Positions 32,936 to 44,453 of a DNA stretch of 64,000 nt are shown here, piece by piece (within the stretch, counting starts at the first letter, position 1; each line of letters begins with the position of its first letter). A program made the position numbers and the translations under genes. The notes beneath the pieces were generated by a model that ran no database searches, was not told where the DNA came from, and saw nothing but the letters and a program-made list of their open reading frames with translations. The DNA is from Coprinus comatus (taxonomy: Eukaryota; Basidiomycota; Agaricomycetes; Agaricales; Agaricaceae): the NCBI GenBank assembly GCA_034638255.1, contig JAWPGT010000094.1, forward strand, positions 1 to 64,000, written 5' to 3'.

Positions 32936-34597
32936 ATGGTTACTACTCCTTCGACCGCTGCTCAGGCAAATGAAATGGAGAAGAGGAGAAAACAAACATT
33001 GGAGAAGGCAAAAGCAAACCATGTGAGTTCTTCTAATCACTTAGTACCTACTGGGGATTGGAATTAATAGATCAATGACTGCTTTTAGTTGTCTAGACAA
33101 CTTCAGATGCGATTACAGTATGCCCGATTGAAGGTTGAACACGGTTGGGTAAGTATAATTGTCTCTCAAATTCTAAACCTCTCTCATCTCATACACTTTC
33201 AGCAAAAACAGAATTTGAACGAGGTTGAAAACTTATACTTCCACCACTCTCATCAACGAGGTACTAAACCTTACCTTAATTCAACTTCCATCCTAACAGT
33301 CAGCCAAAACGATCAATCTACTACTTCTTCACCATCCAAATTCGCCGATCCGTCATACAGGATATGGTTGAACTCCTTGTCTCGATCTTCAACTATGGAT
33401 ACGGTGGTAGATGCCCATGCCAATGGAAGTCAAACCAGTAATACCACCGAAAATAACAATAATAGTTTCCTATCGACATCACTTCAAAATTCCTCTCTGT
33501 CCCAATCATTAGCACCTCCCGCTGAACTCTACCCTTCTCAAGCGACACATACTATCGACCCGCTGGTACGAACGCCAACACAGAACTATTTACTTCCTAC
33601 GGCCCTGCAAGGCGGTAACACCACTGCACCATCTCTCCCAACTCCAACACCTACAACACCTTCTCATCTTAATGGTTTATCAGGCAACGGAATTGCTACT
33701 CCTGCTTCCGCTACCAAGTCCAAGAAACTCCACTCAAGAGTACAACCGATACATAAGAGCTCTATACCGCTCTCTTCAACGGATATGTTCAATTTCAACT
33801 CGTCTTCTTTAACATATGATATGTTCTGGTCTGGATTGAAAACTTATCCTCCAAGAAGTGCAACACCGGTACCTGGAACTCTGGGTCCTAATAGCGCACC
33901 ACAAACAAATGGAATAAATTCGGGCCATTTATCATTACCTTCAGATTTTACAACAGCACCATCATCGGCATCATCATCAACATCATCAACATCACCATCA
34001 GCCTCTGGTCCATCCCACCAAGGCGATACATTAATTAATCAACCGCCAACCTCCACTGTTTCAATTTCTACATCCTTTCAACCCCCTCCTACAATAACAT
34101 CGGCATCAACAGATAACCAAGTTGATAACACACAAAACCACACTTCCCGAACAGTCCTAAACTGGAATAATAGTAATTTCATTTCTACTCCCACCACCTC
34201 CGCAGCTGCTCCTTCTTCTACACCCACACCGTCGACGGGATCAACATCAGTAACAGCCGCATCAATATCAGGATCGATACCAATTATAGGGGGAGTAGTA
34301 GGAGGCATTCCGACAAATCTAATACCAGCATCTCTCCTGAGTAATCCAGCTGCTTTCCCATTTTTAGCTAGTCTTAGTGCTTCTTATGTGAATGCTTTTG
34401 GTTCTGGTTCTGGTACAGGCGCGGGTGCGGATATGAGTACAAAAATAGGAGAGAGTGGAAACGGTGGTTGGGTGTTGAATGGGATTGGGAATGGACAGTC
34501 GGGCTCAAGTTCTTCGGATTCTTCTCGCGCTAACGCCAGTGTTGAATTGGGAGAATCATCTACTGCTGCTGTTGTCGTGGATGGTCCGGACAACTGA
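32936..34597 (+). CDS. Conserved low-complexity protein with basic N-terminal helix
   Basis: Exons 32936-33022, 33089-33148 and 33203-34597; 513 aa. Residues 10-65 (EMEKRRKQTLEKAKANH, RQLQMRLQYARLKVEHGW, NEVENLYFHH) form a charged, probably helical, block cut by two introns in phase 0. I believe this block recurs in basidiomycete hypothetical proteins, but I know no function. The remaining 440 residues are Ser/Thr/Pro/Asn-rich and disordered, with LSSTDMFNFNSSSLTYDMFW as a possible short binding motif, then a small hydrophobic, Gly-rich segment near residues 385-440. A nuclear or transcription-associated role is possible but unproven. Confidence 0.7.
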
Positions 34598-35376
34598 TAA
34601 TTTTTTAACTTTAAACCGTAACTGTAACCTTAAGGGCTTGTTAGGAGGAGCGCTTTTTGAGAAGTTTCGTTTTATCTCTTCCTTCTTCTCCTAGAAGACT
34701 AGAACTAGGTCTTGTGTGTGTGTGCTAGGTGATGTATCGGTGCTTTGCTTCCGTGACCTGTCGTACATATTCGTTTTTGTGGAATTTTAGGAGATGTATG
34801 CGGTTTCCTCTGTGTACGGTGAACTTTGAAGTTGTTTTTCTTTACGATACTATTATTATTTGATTTGATTTCTACTCTCTTTTTTTGTCATTTTGCTCTT
34901 CTGTTTCTCGAGGATATACATGAATACAACATACATTCTTTTTCTTTTTATTATTATTATTCAGAAGCGAGTTGTGGCGTGTTCTATATATATAGTGGGG
35001 ATCAACCCGCGGATCAAAGTCAAACTTCTATATTCTACCAGTTCTACCCCCTACACCTCTCTGTTTTCTGTTTTCTCTTCTTGTTTTCATTTCTTCGAGC
35101 TTCTTTTTTTCTCATATTTGTCATTCTTCTGAAGAGAAGGATGACCTGAAGGTTTATTTTCAAGGGGCCTTAGGTCGATGGATTAAGATTGCCTCATGAC
35201 ATAATACTTACGATTTGTGCCCGGACCATTGCGGCGCCTTTTTGGATCTCTTGCCTCAAGGCGTCAACGCGCATATAAGAAGTCCACACTTGCTTTTTTC
35301 TTCTTTCTGTCTGTCTTACTCTCTCTCGCTTCTTCTATCTGTCGCCTTCCGTATCAAAGCTTTCGCATATTTCACA
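34598..35376. other. Intergenic, no gene seen
   Basis: About 780 bases between two tandem genes. T-rich 3' sequence and a CT-rich tract near 35290-35345 just before the next start. No supported coding frame. Confidence 0.5.
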
Positions 35377-36573
35377 ATGGTCGAGAATGTAACTCTTCCA
35401 CCAGAACTAACAGATCTTATAATTCACCAGTGCGCCACTCTGGATAGGGATGCGAAGCCAGATATATTCGAACCTAACAATTCCTTTTCCAAACCTTTTC
35501 CTTCCCTTCCATACTCAGATACCATTTACACTCCCAACACCACGCTTCTCACATGTAGCCTAGTGTGCAAGAACTGGGTACCATCTAGTCGAAACCTCGC
35601 CTTTTCACACGTCGCTATAAGGTGTATTTCCAAGGAACTTGAAGTGTTTCTTGATTTATACAATTCCCCGCACTGCACTTTTCGTGGAAGGATCCAAGGA
35701 ATTAGACTGGATTTTCCAGTGGTCATTGATTCGTCCTCCCCAGATTTCGTTCGGGAAGGCGCGGTTACAGGTTCCGCTCTAAAAAGAACATTAAAACTTT
35801 GTTCTTCCACCCTCCAATCTCTATTAATCGATGCTGGTATACCGTTTCTCGGACACCTACAATTTCGTAGAGTTATTCAAGGTGAAATCGGGACTATATT
35901 CGATTCCGAAATCCATTTACCACATCTTACGGATTTGACAATTGCATCATTCCACTTCGAATCATCTTCTAACCTTACAAAAATCATTCATTCTCGCACT
36001 TTTTCTCAACTCAAATATCTTACACTTTATCGTATTCGGTTTGACGAATATCATACTAGTCCACATTTACCTCCTCAAAAACTAGAAAACCTGATAATGG
36101 ATGGTGATAAAACGGGAGAAATGATATTTAAATGGTTAATGGCCTTTCCTACTCTTACTACTTCACCAATCAAGGTGTTGAAGTTGAAAGGTGTGCAGAG
36201 ACGGATGGGTTTGTTGAGGCTGGCACAATACTTGATGATACACAAAGATTTGGGTATCGAGTTGGTTGAAATTGAGTTTGGTAGATGGTCGAGCGAAAAG
36301 GTGAATGAGGGTAAGTTCTCTAAAAAACATTTTATGTCTTTTTTTTATTTATTTATTACTTACCGACACTGCTCTATGACTTGTTTTTTTAAAGCGTTGA
36401 TGCAGATGTTACGTCGATCTTTGGAGACTATAGGGGATGGAAATGGAGATTCTGGAGTAAAACCTCCATGTATCGTCGCAATCAACTTCCAAGGACGCCG
36501 TACCGTTCTCTCGTCGTCATCGGATTTAAGAGTACCAGGGTTGGGTGAAAGAAAAATAATAACAAAAGATTAA
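35377..36573 (+). CDS. F-box-like domain protein
   Basis: Exons 35377-36310 and 36395-36573, 370 aa. The N-terminus (VTLPPELTDLIIHQC, then LLTCSLVCKNWVPSSRNLAFSHV) is the F-box-like pattern common in Agaricomycetes: LPPEL..II at the start and C.LVCK.W after a loop. The rest has leucine-rich, beta/alpha-like segments without clear repeats. Such proteins usually couple targets to SCF ubiquitin ligases, but the target here is unknown. The start was chosen at MVENVTLPPE because the residues upstream in frame (CT-rich DNA) look like 5' UTR. Confidence 0.75.
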   Translation: MVENVTLPPELTDLIIHQCATLDRDAKPDIFEPNNSFSKPFPSLPYSDTIYTPNTTLLTCSLVCKNWVPSSRNLAFSHVAIRCISKELEVFLDLYNSPHCTFRGRIQGIRLDFPVVIDSSSPDFVREGAVTGSALKRTLKLCSSTLQSLLIDAGIPFLGHLQFRRVIQGEIGTIFDSEIHLPHLTDLTIASFHFESSSNLTKIIHSRTFSQLKYLTLYRIRFDEYHTSPHLPPQKLENLIMDGDKTGEMIFKWLMAFPTLTTSPIKVLKLKGVQRRMGLLRLAQYLMIHKDLGIELVEIEFGRWSSEKVNEGKFSKKHFMSFFYLFITYRHCSMTCFFKALMQMLRRSLETIGDGNGDSGVKPPCIVAINFQGRRTVLSSSSDLRVPGLGERKIITKD

Positions 36574-37274
36574 TTACGATTCAATACGAACTTATAATTA
36601 CATGTTCCTTGCCTATTTCTTCGCACAAGCCGGATTCGGAAATGAATATTACAAAAGTGTTGTGCACCATATGTACCTCCCCAAGTTTTCATTCTCTACT
36701 ATCATGCATGGACATTGGTGATCTAGGGTACATCCAAAAGATTCCGGTCTTGAGAATCACGTTCGGGTTTACTTTCGGCCTTGGCCGTTTGTATACACAA
36801 ACTTCAAACTCTGAATATGAATTACAACATATCATAGTAAAATGATGGGTCTCTCAACCATCGCCATATTCATTAATACCGGCTCCTATTTTTTCAAGAT
36901 CTATGCTCTTGAACTTTCCAAAACAAGTTCATTCCAGAAATGTGGAGAGATTCACACCAAAGTTAAAAATGAAGAGGGTCTACTCGAATATTCATCAAAC
37001 AAGGAACACTTTCCGCCATTGGAACTTCTTGAATTAAGTTTAGGGGATTAATGACCTGCCCAACTTCAGAATTGGGTTTATGTCGATGAATTTTGAATCT
37101 GTAGTTTTTTGGATGGAGAAAACATCAACTTTGCGTAAGTTTGGTAGTAGGAAGTAAACTCAATCTACCAATTCTAGATCATGATAGACTTTACACAACT
37201 CAGACCTAACAAGAATGGAGATGTCATTATGTCAATGTGACCAGGGGTATATCCAAATACTACAATAGGGTATC
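36574..37274. other. Intergenic, no gene supported
   Basis: About 700 bases. A 69-codon plus-strand frame at 36842-37051 exists, but it has no recognisable domain, neighbours or splice context. I would not call it a gene. Confidence 0.45.
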
Positions 37275-39138
37275 TATGTTACTTTTCCACGAATCCAAAA
37301 CCATTATCAACCTAATCAAAAAGATGGGTCTAAGCAGCAGAGACGGTAAGCTTCAAGACTTGAATGAGAGCACCCAGGTTGAGCTCCAAGATGATGGGAG
37401 CAATGCAGTCGACAAGGGGAGTGATTTCGACCAGGAGACCGGCAACGAGGTGAAGGCATCCATCAACAATGACGGCAAGAGCAGCACCAATCTCAAGGAT
37501 GAGTGCAATGGCGACTTCGGTCTTGACGGTGGCAGCGATCTTGGCAACGAGACCGAGAGCAACAACAATGGTCTGAAAAGAAGGATAAGCAAGGGGTGAA
37601 AGAAAAAGAAACGATGGAACACTTACAGTAAGAGCAGTAGCAACGAGCTCAGCAAATACATGAATGGAAAGAACTTTGCCCTTGAGCATGAGGACACCTT
37701 CAATGGGATGAGCAACAAGGAAATCGATTTCAGCCTTGACATCGAGAACAACAAGCTTGAGTTCATCGAGGACAGGGATAGCGAGATCGAGGGTAGCAGC
37801 AGCATCGAGATTCAAAGAAACAATGTGTCTGATATGATCGCAGACGGGTTGGACTCTGGCAGTGAGATCGAGGACAATGACAGGAAGAGTACGGGTTTCA
37901 GTGCGGGATTTGAGACCTTTTCCGCCTAGAGTGGAAAGGACTGCAAGGGGTGCAAAACTCCGCCTCTCTGGTTCTTCATCTTCACAATCTTCTTCATCAT
38001 CATGACGAGGGTTAAGATCCTCAATGACGCTACGCTTAGACTGAACAGCCTTCGCATTGAGTAGCTCGATCTGTGCATTAGGAAGCACCTCAATCTTGTT
38101 GTCGACAACATTCAAGAGATCATCAATGTCGAGGTTCAAGAAAGTGGCAACAGTTGTGATGATAGCAACATCACCGGGAAGCAGGTGGTCAACGTGAGCA
38201 TTGTGACGGGATTGTATGGCTTTGGCATTGGCAGCTTCGATGTGTAGGTTATCGAGGACGGACACCTTGTTGTTGATGATGTCAAGAACGTCAGCAACGT
38301 CAATGTTGGCGTATGTAGCAATAGCACTGATGATGTCAATGTGGTAAGGAATGAGTTCGTGGTCATGGTATTCACGATTTTGAACACCCTGTTTACCCTT
38401 TCTCTTTCCACCGAGGACGTTGTGAGCAACCTTCAAAACAGACCCAACATCCACTTTGAGGTAGGCAGCAATCGCCGTATACGATTTCTTGTCCAAAACT
38501 TCACGCCGTTGGATATCAGCGACGTTTTTGTTGTTGTCAGCAAGAACATTGGCCTGCATAATATTCTTTGCGAGACCAGCACCAATTACAGTGACATCGT
38601 TATCACTGAACCCATTCAGTTGACGAGATTGGTGGGAGACAGCATTGAGAGCGTCAACGTTGGGGCCATTGAGTACACCGACAGTGTTGGCAACAACTTG
38701 AACCAATTCCTTCACTTGGACGCCGAAAGTATTGGCAATAGCAGTCAAGATTTCAACTTCGATTATCTCGAGGTCTGCCTATAGAATTTTCAGAGTCAAT
38801 AACAGAGTCACAGAAACGTATTGTTGATCAACATACCCGCTTGGAATGATGATGATGTTGGAATTTTGGAGTAGTACCAGAGTGGTCCAGGAGACCACGG
38901 CGAGCCTTGACGTCCACATCAATGTCACTACCAGGAGTCGAAGGTCCAACACTATGAGGAAGCGTAGAGGCCATAGCGGCAAACGCCAAAGAGGCGAATG
39001 AAACTAGAGAGGTAAAAGAAGGCATTTATGAAACGAATGTGGGGGGGATATCTGTAAAAGTTGGAAGATTTCCAAGGAAGCCGATGTTGGTTTCTGTTCT
39101 TGCGCGCCCTACTTTATAGCTTCTTGAACTGAACCCTG
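37275..39138 (-). repeat. Inverted duplication, arm B
   Basis: Reverse-oriented partner of 21543-23426, with 14 kb of unique genes between the arms. Promoter, introns, coding sequence and 3' flank are all shared, so this is a DNA-level segmental duplication and not a retrocopy. The divergent block corresponds to about 38505-38668. Confidence 0.88.
37330..39025 (-). CDS. Secreted repeat protein with dibasic sites, copy B
   Basis: Exons 39025-38837, 38778-37627 and 37572-37330; 527 aa. Same exon structure and architecture as copy A at 21659: signal peptide, HHHHSKR, four degenerate repeats with NAKA(I/V)QS(R/K) endings, acidic linker, hydrophobic C-terminal domain. Most of the protein is identical or nearly so. 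Between the first and second repeats the two copies are unrelated in detail: B has SRQLNGFSDNDVTVIGAG where A has SRELAEVEPATNALNTVG, and similarity resumes at IQRREVL. The promoter TATA is shared. Family function unknown; secretion is inferred from the signal peptide. Confidence 0.75.
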
Positions 39139-39429
39139 AAGCTTGGAACCGAATAGTATCGGCAAGTATTTCGAAAGTATTTGCTCCAGGGTAAATTTTT
39201 ATTTCATTGTTGCATTCGGTGACGTGATGATACTTAGTTGTAGTAACGGCATCATCAATTCTGTTCAGCATATCCGGTCCGTGATTTACTTGTGCTGAAT
39301 CGTCATTTCATTTTTCTTCATTCTACAATGTACATACTCAAACTAGACTTGCTACAGAATTTGAAGGGTTTACATCTGCTGTACATCGTTTCGCCTTGAT
39401 AACCCCGTTCTCTCGTTCTCGTCGGCTGC

Positions 39430-40086
39430 TTAAGTGCCAGGCTGAATAGTCCAGGTGCAAGCTCCAGCGTTGACGTCAACACTGAACGTATATGCGGTCT
39501 GCGAGATGGCACTACCTCCACCCTACAATCAGATGTAAGCTTGAGTCCACATCGTTCACCCCAGATAATACACTCACCCCATTAGCGGTACACGTGTTGA
39601 TAACTCTATTAAGGACAGTTCTGCAGTTAGCAGCACTAGGGTGGACGTTGGCATTATACGTGTTAAATGCAACAAAGTCGCCTATTGTTGAGTCAGTTTT
39701 GTCAGCAGTTACTAAGTAACTGGGGGACCTCAACCAGACTTACAGCGATTGCCGTTGGGAAGGGTGAAGCAGCGCTTGGTATTATCACCAATACGGACCT
39801 AAGTAGTATGTCGTCAGTACAATTATTACGACCTGGGATATTAACATCAACCAACTCACGGCAGGAGAGGTCGGACCACCAACATCAGAACAAAATGTGT
39901 CGATGAACTGAGCGCATTGGTAGGCACCCGCCGTTCCTGGTTGGAAGCATACTGGGGTAGGGTAACCGATGGACTGAGCAAAGGCTCCGACCAGCATGGT
40001 TGCCAGCACAAATGATATCTGGGTGAATTGTCAAAAAAGAGAGCGAGAATATTTTGGATGAACCATACAGCTTTGAACGTGAACAT
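39430..40086 (-). CDS. 8-cysteine small secreted protein 1 (possibly glycan-binding Y3-like)
   Basis: Five exons: 40086-40069, 40018-39860, 39798-39744, 39681-39578, 39522-39430; 142 aa. The signal peptide (FKAISFVLATMLVGAFAQS) is completed by splicing of the 18-nt first coding exon. The mature part has eight cysteines in the order PVCFQPG, YQCAQF, TFCSD, KRCFTLPNG, NRCDFVAFN, ANCRTV, NTCTANG, GACTW. Exon lengths 55, 104 and 93 are shared with the two neighbours. I suspect the basidiomycete glycan-binding Y3-like family from the general pattern, but I cannot confirm this without a profile search. It would be secreted and stabilised by four disulfides. Confidence 0.75.
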
Positions 40087-41357
40087 TGAGCGAATTCAAG
40101 GTGAGAACGATGTAGACTCGACCGTAATTCCTCACTTCTTAAATACAGCAGTACTGAAGTCTGTCCGTCAGCTGTACCAAGTTACCAACCTGCTAGTGCT
40201 CTGCATTGCAGCTCTCAATGTAACTCAAGGATTAATCATGTGGTGATGCCAATATGATTCAAATTGAAGCTAGAATTTCTGCCAGTAAAGACAACTGTGC
40301 TCATGGCAGGAGCTTAGCTTTTTTTTCACTGGGGGATGACCCTTCTGGCTAACATATGTCTTGCGGATTTAGTGAAAAGGTCTTCAACTAATCGAGAGGC
40401 CTTGGCTGCGATTATATGTGCTCCTGGCAGTCTTTCCGGTCAATGGAAATCCTAATAATCGGAAAGTATATGATGTGGACTTGTGTAGTGTGTAGGTATA
40501 TAAAAATTACAATCTTTATTTCAAATGTTATCATAACGTCGAATTCAAACACAACTCATCATCCCGAAAATGTGAGCCAACGTAAGAGTGTTTAGCTTTA
40601 CATGCATTAACGTGTGCTTCCGAGCAACCTTTCAAAAATGCAGCTTAGAAGTGCATTGGCAGGTAGTATGTATGTCATCCTAGGACAGGGACAAAGGACT
40701 TTAAGACAAATCATCGCTGATAGAGTGATCTTCAAAATCACCTGGAGCAAAGCGTGCCTAGTCTTGAGTACCTCAGAGAGCGCCATTCCTATTCTGGTCT
40801 GGTTAAAAATATTCGAGTATTTACTTTAGTGGTCCGACCCGACTCCGTTATAGGCGGACACACGACATGACACCATGTATTGATGATATGATTGCTGACT
40901 CGAAGTTAAACGCTAATACCCAACGGTAATCACATACCGAGCCTCATTTTACTAGTAGTAGTCTTGGTATTGGTGGTGGTACGTGGTAATAGTATGTTAT
41001 ATTATTGAGTAATTCAAGAGCGTTTGAGCTTGAGTATCCAAGTTGAGCAATTCAAATTTAGTTTTCGAGCCAACGTGCTTTGATTGGGCACTGGACCCAA
41101 CAATCCTTTACGCCGTTGAAGATTAGAAGTCTATCTGACCGGTGACAGATATTTTAGAACAATCTCGGCAATACGGCAAATAGTTGCACAAGCATAATGT
41201 ACCTTATTCTGATATCAGTCCGTGTGGTCCCCAATGGATCACTAAGAATAACTTTTATATGTTATAAAAGCCACACTGTCAAATTTCCAAAGACTGTCAG
41301 TGAGGAAACTCATCTGTACTTTTGAACACTTCTTTCCTCTCCACATTTATCAAAGAA
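40087..41357. other. Intergenic between divergent secreted-protein genes
   Basis: About 1.27 kb between secreted proteins 1 and 2. No supported coding frame. It holds both promoters and includes short GGTGGT/TAGTAGT repetition near 40953-40985. Confidence 0.5.
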
Positions 41358-42014
41358 ATGGTATTTATTCATACCTTTTATCTTCAAACCCAATGGCTAA
41401 TGCTTGAAATACCAGAAATCCTCCCGTGCTGTTTTCGCCGCCATAATCACAAGCACTGTCGTGCAGGCGCAGAACGGCTATCCCGACCCCGTCTGTTACT
41501 TTGGGACTTCGGGCGTTCAAGAATGCTCACAGTTCATCGATACATTCTGTACCGATGCTGGAGTGGCCGCGGCTCCTGTCGTATGCATTTTTGGCTTATC
41601 TTATGCTCTGTGGTTGTTGAGATCTATCATTTTGTTTCTTTAGGTTCGTGTAGGAGATGGATTTTCTCGTTGCTTCGCTTTGCCTAACGGAAGGCGATGT
41701 AAGTGCATGCATACTTCCTTGATCTATTTCCAAACTGTAGACTGAACCGCTTCAATAACGCAGGTGATCTCGTGGCTTTCAATACATTCACCAGAGGCAA
41801 TCGTCCCAGTAGTACCGGTTGTGGACAAGTTCTTCGCAATGTAATCAACAGGTGCCCAAGTGGGATGGTATGTTTGTTTACTCGGGAAGAATTCATATCA
41901 GCTTTAACAATCGTGTGATAGGGTGGTTATGCAAGGAATGGCCCACAGGCGTATACTTTCAGTATTGACATCAATGCAGGGTCGTGTAGCCAGAATATTC
42001 AAGGCCCGAACTGA
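41358..42014 (+). CDS. 8-cysteine small secreted protein 2
   Basis: Five coding exons: 41358-41360, 41416-41580, 41644-41698, 41764-41867, 41922-42014; 139 aa. The first coding exon is only the ATG, followed at once by a GT intron of 55 bp. Splicing joins it to KSSRAVFAAIITSTVVQAQ, a clear signal peptide. Eight cysteines follow in the same order as in protein 1 (VCYFG, ECSQF, FCTD, RCFALPNGRR, CDLVAFN, GCGQV, RCPSG, SCSQN). Exons 3-5 have exactly the lengths of protein 1 (55, 104, 93). Function unknown; Y3-like glycan binding is a possibility. Confidence 0.72.
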
Positions 42015-42473
42015 GAGAATATGACGTTTTGAACGTAATACTACTTTAACGCACCTTCTATAAGGGAATAAATGCATTTCTGTAGTGGAACATTCGGTAG
42101 CATGAACACCTGAAAGAGAGAGCGTTTATCAGACTTTACCTCCGTTAGACAACTTCAAAATGAGATCCTTGAAGTTCGTCATTCACGGCGATAGAAGACC
42201 CTCAAAATTCCGGTTCTTAGGACCATCCTGACTAGTTCAATGGTGCTAGGTATTGGTTTTATGCTGTTGCGTCGATAAAGTGGGTAGGCAAGACAGTGAG
42301 AAGTCACCTGTAGAAGCCTTGACATCGGAAATCTAGAGGTTAACTTCTAGCAGTTGCCATGTTCCTACGATAATCGTGGAGTTAATCATAGATATCGCCA
42401 AGTATGTGGTATAAGAGTCCCTGCGTGCTATCAAGGACCATTAGTAAAAAGGGCCACAAGCTCATTTAATACT
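42015..42473. other. Short intergenic region between tandem paralogues
   Basis: 459 bases between secreted proteins 2 and 3. It presumably holds the 3' end of one gene and the promoter of the next. No gene seen. Confidence 0.5.
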
Positions 42474-43127
42474 ATGGTAATAGACATCTCACTCTCTTAT
42501 CAAATCAACTGAATGATTCTTCCAATAGAGACTCGTATACTGTGCTTTAACTGTTATGACCACCAGTTTTCTTGTCAATGGACAGACCCCAGGCTACCCA
42601 GAGCCTGTCTGTACCTGGCCTGGCACGTCTGGTGCATCAGATTGTTCCCAGTTTATTAACACATTCTGCAACGATGCCGGGGGTGTCACAGTTAGTCCTG
42701 CCGTAAGTCCATTATTCCAAATATAGATTTGATAAACAGCTCACTGCGAAGCTGCTAGATTCGTGTTGGAGATGGAATTTCTCGTTGTTTCGAACTTCCC
42801 AATTCAAGACGATGTAAGTGATCATATTCACACAAGTTCCAGACCAGCCCCATAAAAAAAAAATCACGTACTAGGCGAGTTCATAGCTTTCAATACTTCC
42901 ACTCGCGGTAACCGTCCAAGCGCGGCCAACTGCGGGCAAGTACTTCGTAATGTCATTAATAGATGTCAGGATGGAATGGTAACGTATCACTTTGCTGTTT
43001 TCAAGCTGTATTCTTTAACATGCCAGTGTAACAGGGAGGCTTTGGGAGGAATAGCCCTCAGTCGTACACATTCTCTGTCGATATAAATTCTGGACCTTGC
43101 ACCCAAAATGTCCAGGGACCCAATTAA
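42474..43127 (+). CDS. 8-cysteine small secreted protein 3
   Basis: Five coding exons: 42474-42476, 42529-42702, 42759-42813, 42875-42978, 43035-43127; 142 aa. As in protein 2, the first coding exon is just ATG before a 52-bp intron. The joined start RLVYCALTVMTTSFLVNGQ is a plausible signal peptide. Eight family cysteines are present in the mature part (VCTWPG, DCSQF, FCND, RCFELPN, RCEFIAFN, NCGQV, RCQDG, PCTQN), with one more in the signal peptide. It is closest to protein 2 (FNTSTRGNRPS versus FNTFTRGNRPS, VLRNVINRC identical), so the two are a recent tandem pair. Confidence 0.72.
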
Positions 43128-43344
43128 TTATGTACCTTGTCACATGTAGGATGACGAATAGTAAGAATCGGTGCATGATAAATCTGTCCCACCATATAGC
43201 ACCGCAATCTGCCTTATATACGAGGCAACAGGATCAAACTGCACAATCATGGCTCAATGCAAGCGGTTTGAACTGAATATATATATAATACTAAGACGAA
43301 CCTGATCCAAAAGGTTATTGATGTTTACTGATACCCAGCGAGCT

Positions 43345-44453
43345 CTACACACCCGTAACAAGCCGCTTGAGTATGGCCAACCCAGATGTATCTATTTTTT
43401 TCCGTTTTGATAATTGTTTCCAAAGCTCTTGCCCTTTTTTATGCAACTTTTTGCATTCTTGTTCTTCTTTCCCCAATAGCTCAGGAGTCCCATTACGCCT
43501 TATAATGGTCCAGAAAAGCGTCATCTTCGATTTTGCAGTGCATATAAGACCATTCCGAATATTTTCATCCCGAGGAAGTAGTCTTTCCAATTTTTTGTAT
43601 AATTCTTCGAGGGCTTGATCTACGAGCGGCTTCAGAATGCTCCAAGCCTTCGTACGATCAGAGACATCGTATTCCTCTATGAGTACCCCATTTTCTCGCA
43701 TTCTACTCCAGTATTTGTAGTCAGGGGATTCGAGGTTGTTCTTCAGCGTCGAAAACGAATCCATGTCATCCACATGTTCTCGCGTAAGCAGAAGTCTCAT
43801 CTTCTTCGACCAATCTTGTCCACATAATGATTTAATCAATCCCTCCGGAAGACGATCGGATTCCCGTCTCCTAGTGTTATTGATGATGGAGTCCCGCCTA
43901 GATAGGTACATAAGACCATGTAGGTTCAACCCAAGTTTCGGTTTAGGATAACTGACGATGTAGTTTGTGAAAATTAGTCAGGCTCTTATGCAGTACTAAA
44001 AGCTTACTGGACAAGGTCGTTCAAAGTCGTAAATTCACTGCGCTGAATATAATCGAAACCAGGTGTATCAATGAAAACAATGGGTATATCAAATCCATTA
44101 ATTTCGAATCCGGCCAGCGTTATATTTTGAGTAATTGGTCTAGCACAGGGACCACTCTCTGGCCCGATACCACTCTCGTGTGCTCCAGTGGCATCGTAGA
44201 TGAACTAGTAAAATAAGGGTTATAGAGATTTAGTAGATGGCTCGTTAGAGTTATACACTATAACACAAACCTGGCTCATTCCTGATCCTGTGTATCCTAT
44301 GAGTCTGGGTGGCAGAGCTTAGATCAGTCCAAGTAAGACGCATACATTGCAACAAAGTACATACCCTATCAATATAGCATTATCAGGAAGTGTCGGAGCG
44401 CTGAATGTAAACATCGCCGAACAGAAATCCCGGGTGGATTGTAAAAAATTCAT
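43345..44453 (-). CDS. AIG1-like GTPase with P-loop Lys-to-Met change, paralogue 1
   Basis: Four exons: 44453-44365, 44304-44271, 44204-44008, 43951-43345; 308 aa (a later in-frame ATG at 44414 is also possible). The G1 motif reads AILIGLIGYTGSGMSQF, so Met stands where GxxxxGK(S/T) requires Lys. G3 is present as FIDTPGFD. The usual TTMWD-like G4 is degenerate (LLLTREHVDD). The C-terminal half is helical and charged (LEELYKKLERLL, LGKEEQECKKLHKKGQELWKQ). The family comprises fungal P-loop NTPases related to AIG1/septin-like GTPases, of unknown role. Exon phases, and the 34-nt exon carrying the P-loop, match paralogue 2 exactly. It may bind GTP weakly or act as a pseudo-GTPase. Confidence 0.75.

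Noticed and set aside
36842..37051. Possible small gene encoding 69 aa next to arm B
   Set aside because: No family features and no expression-type signals; it lies in the gap just outside the duplicated segment and has no counterpart beside arm A.
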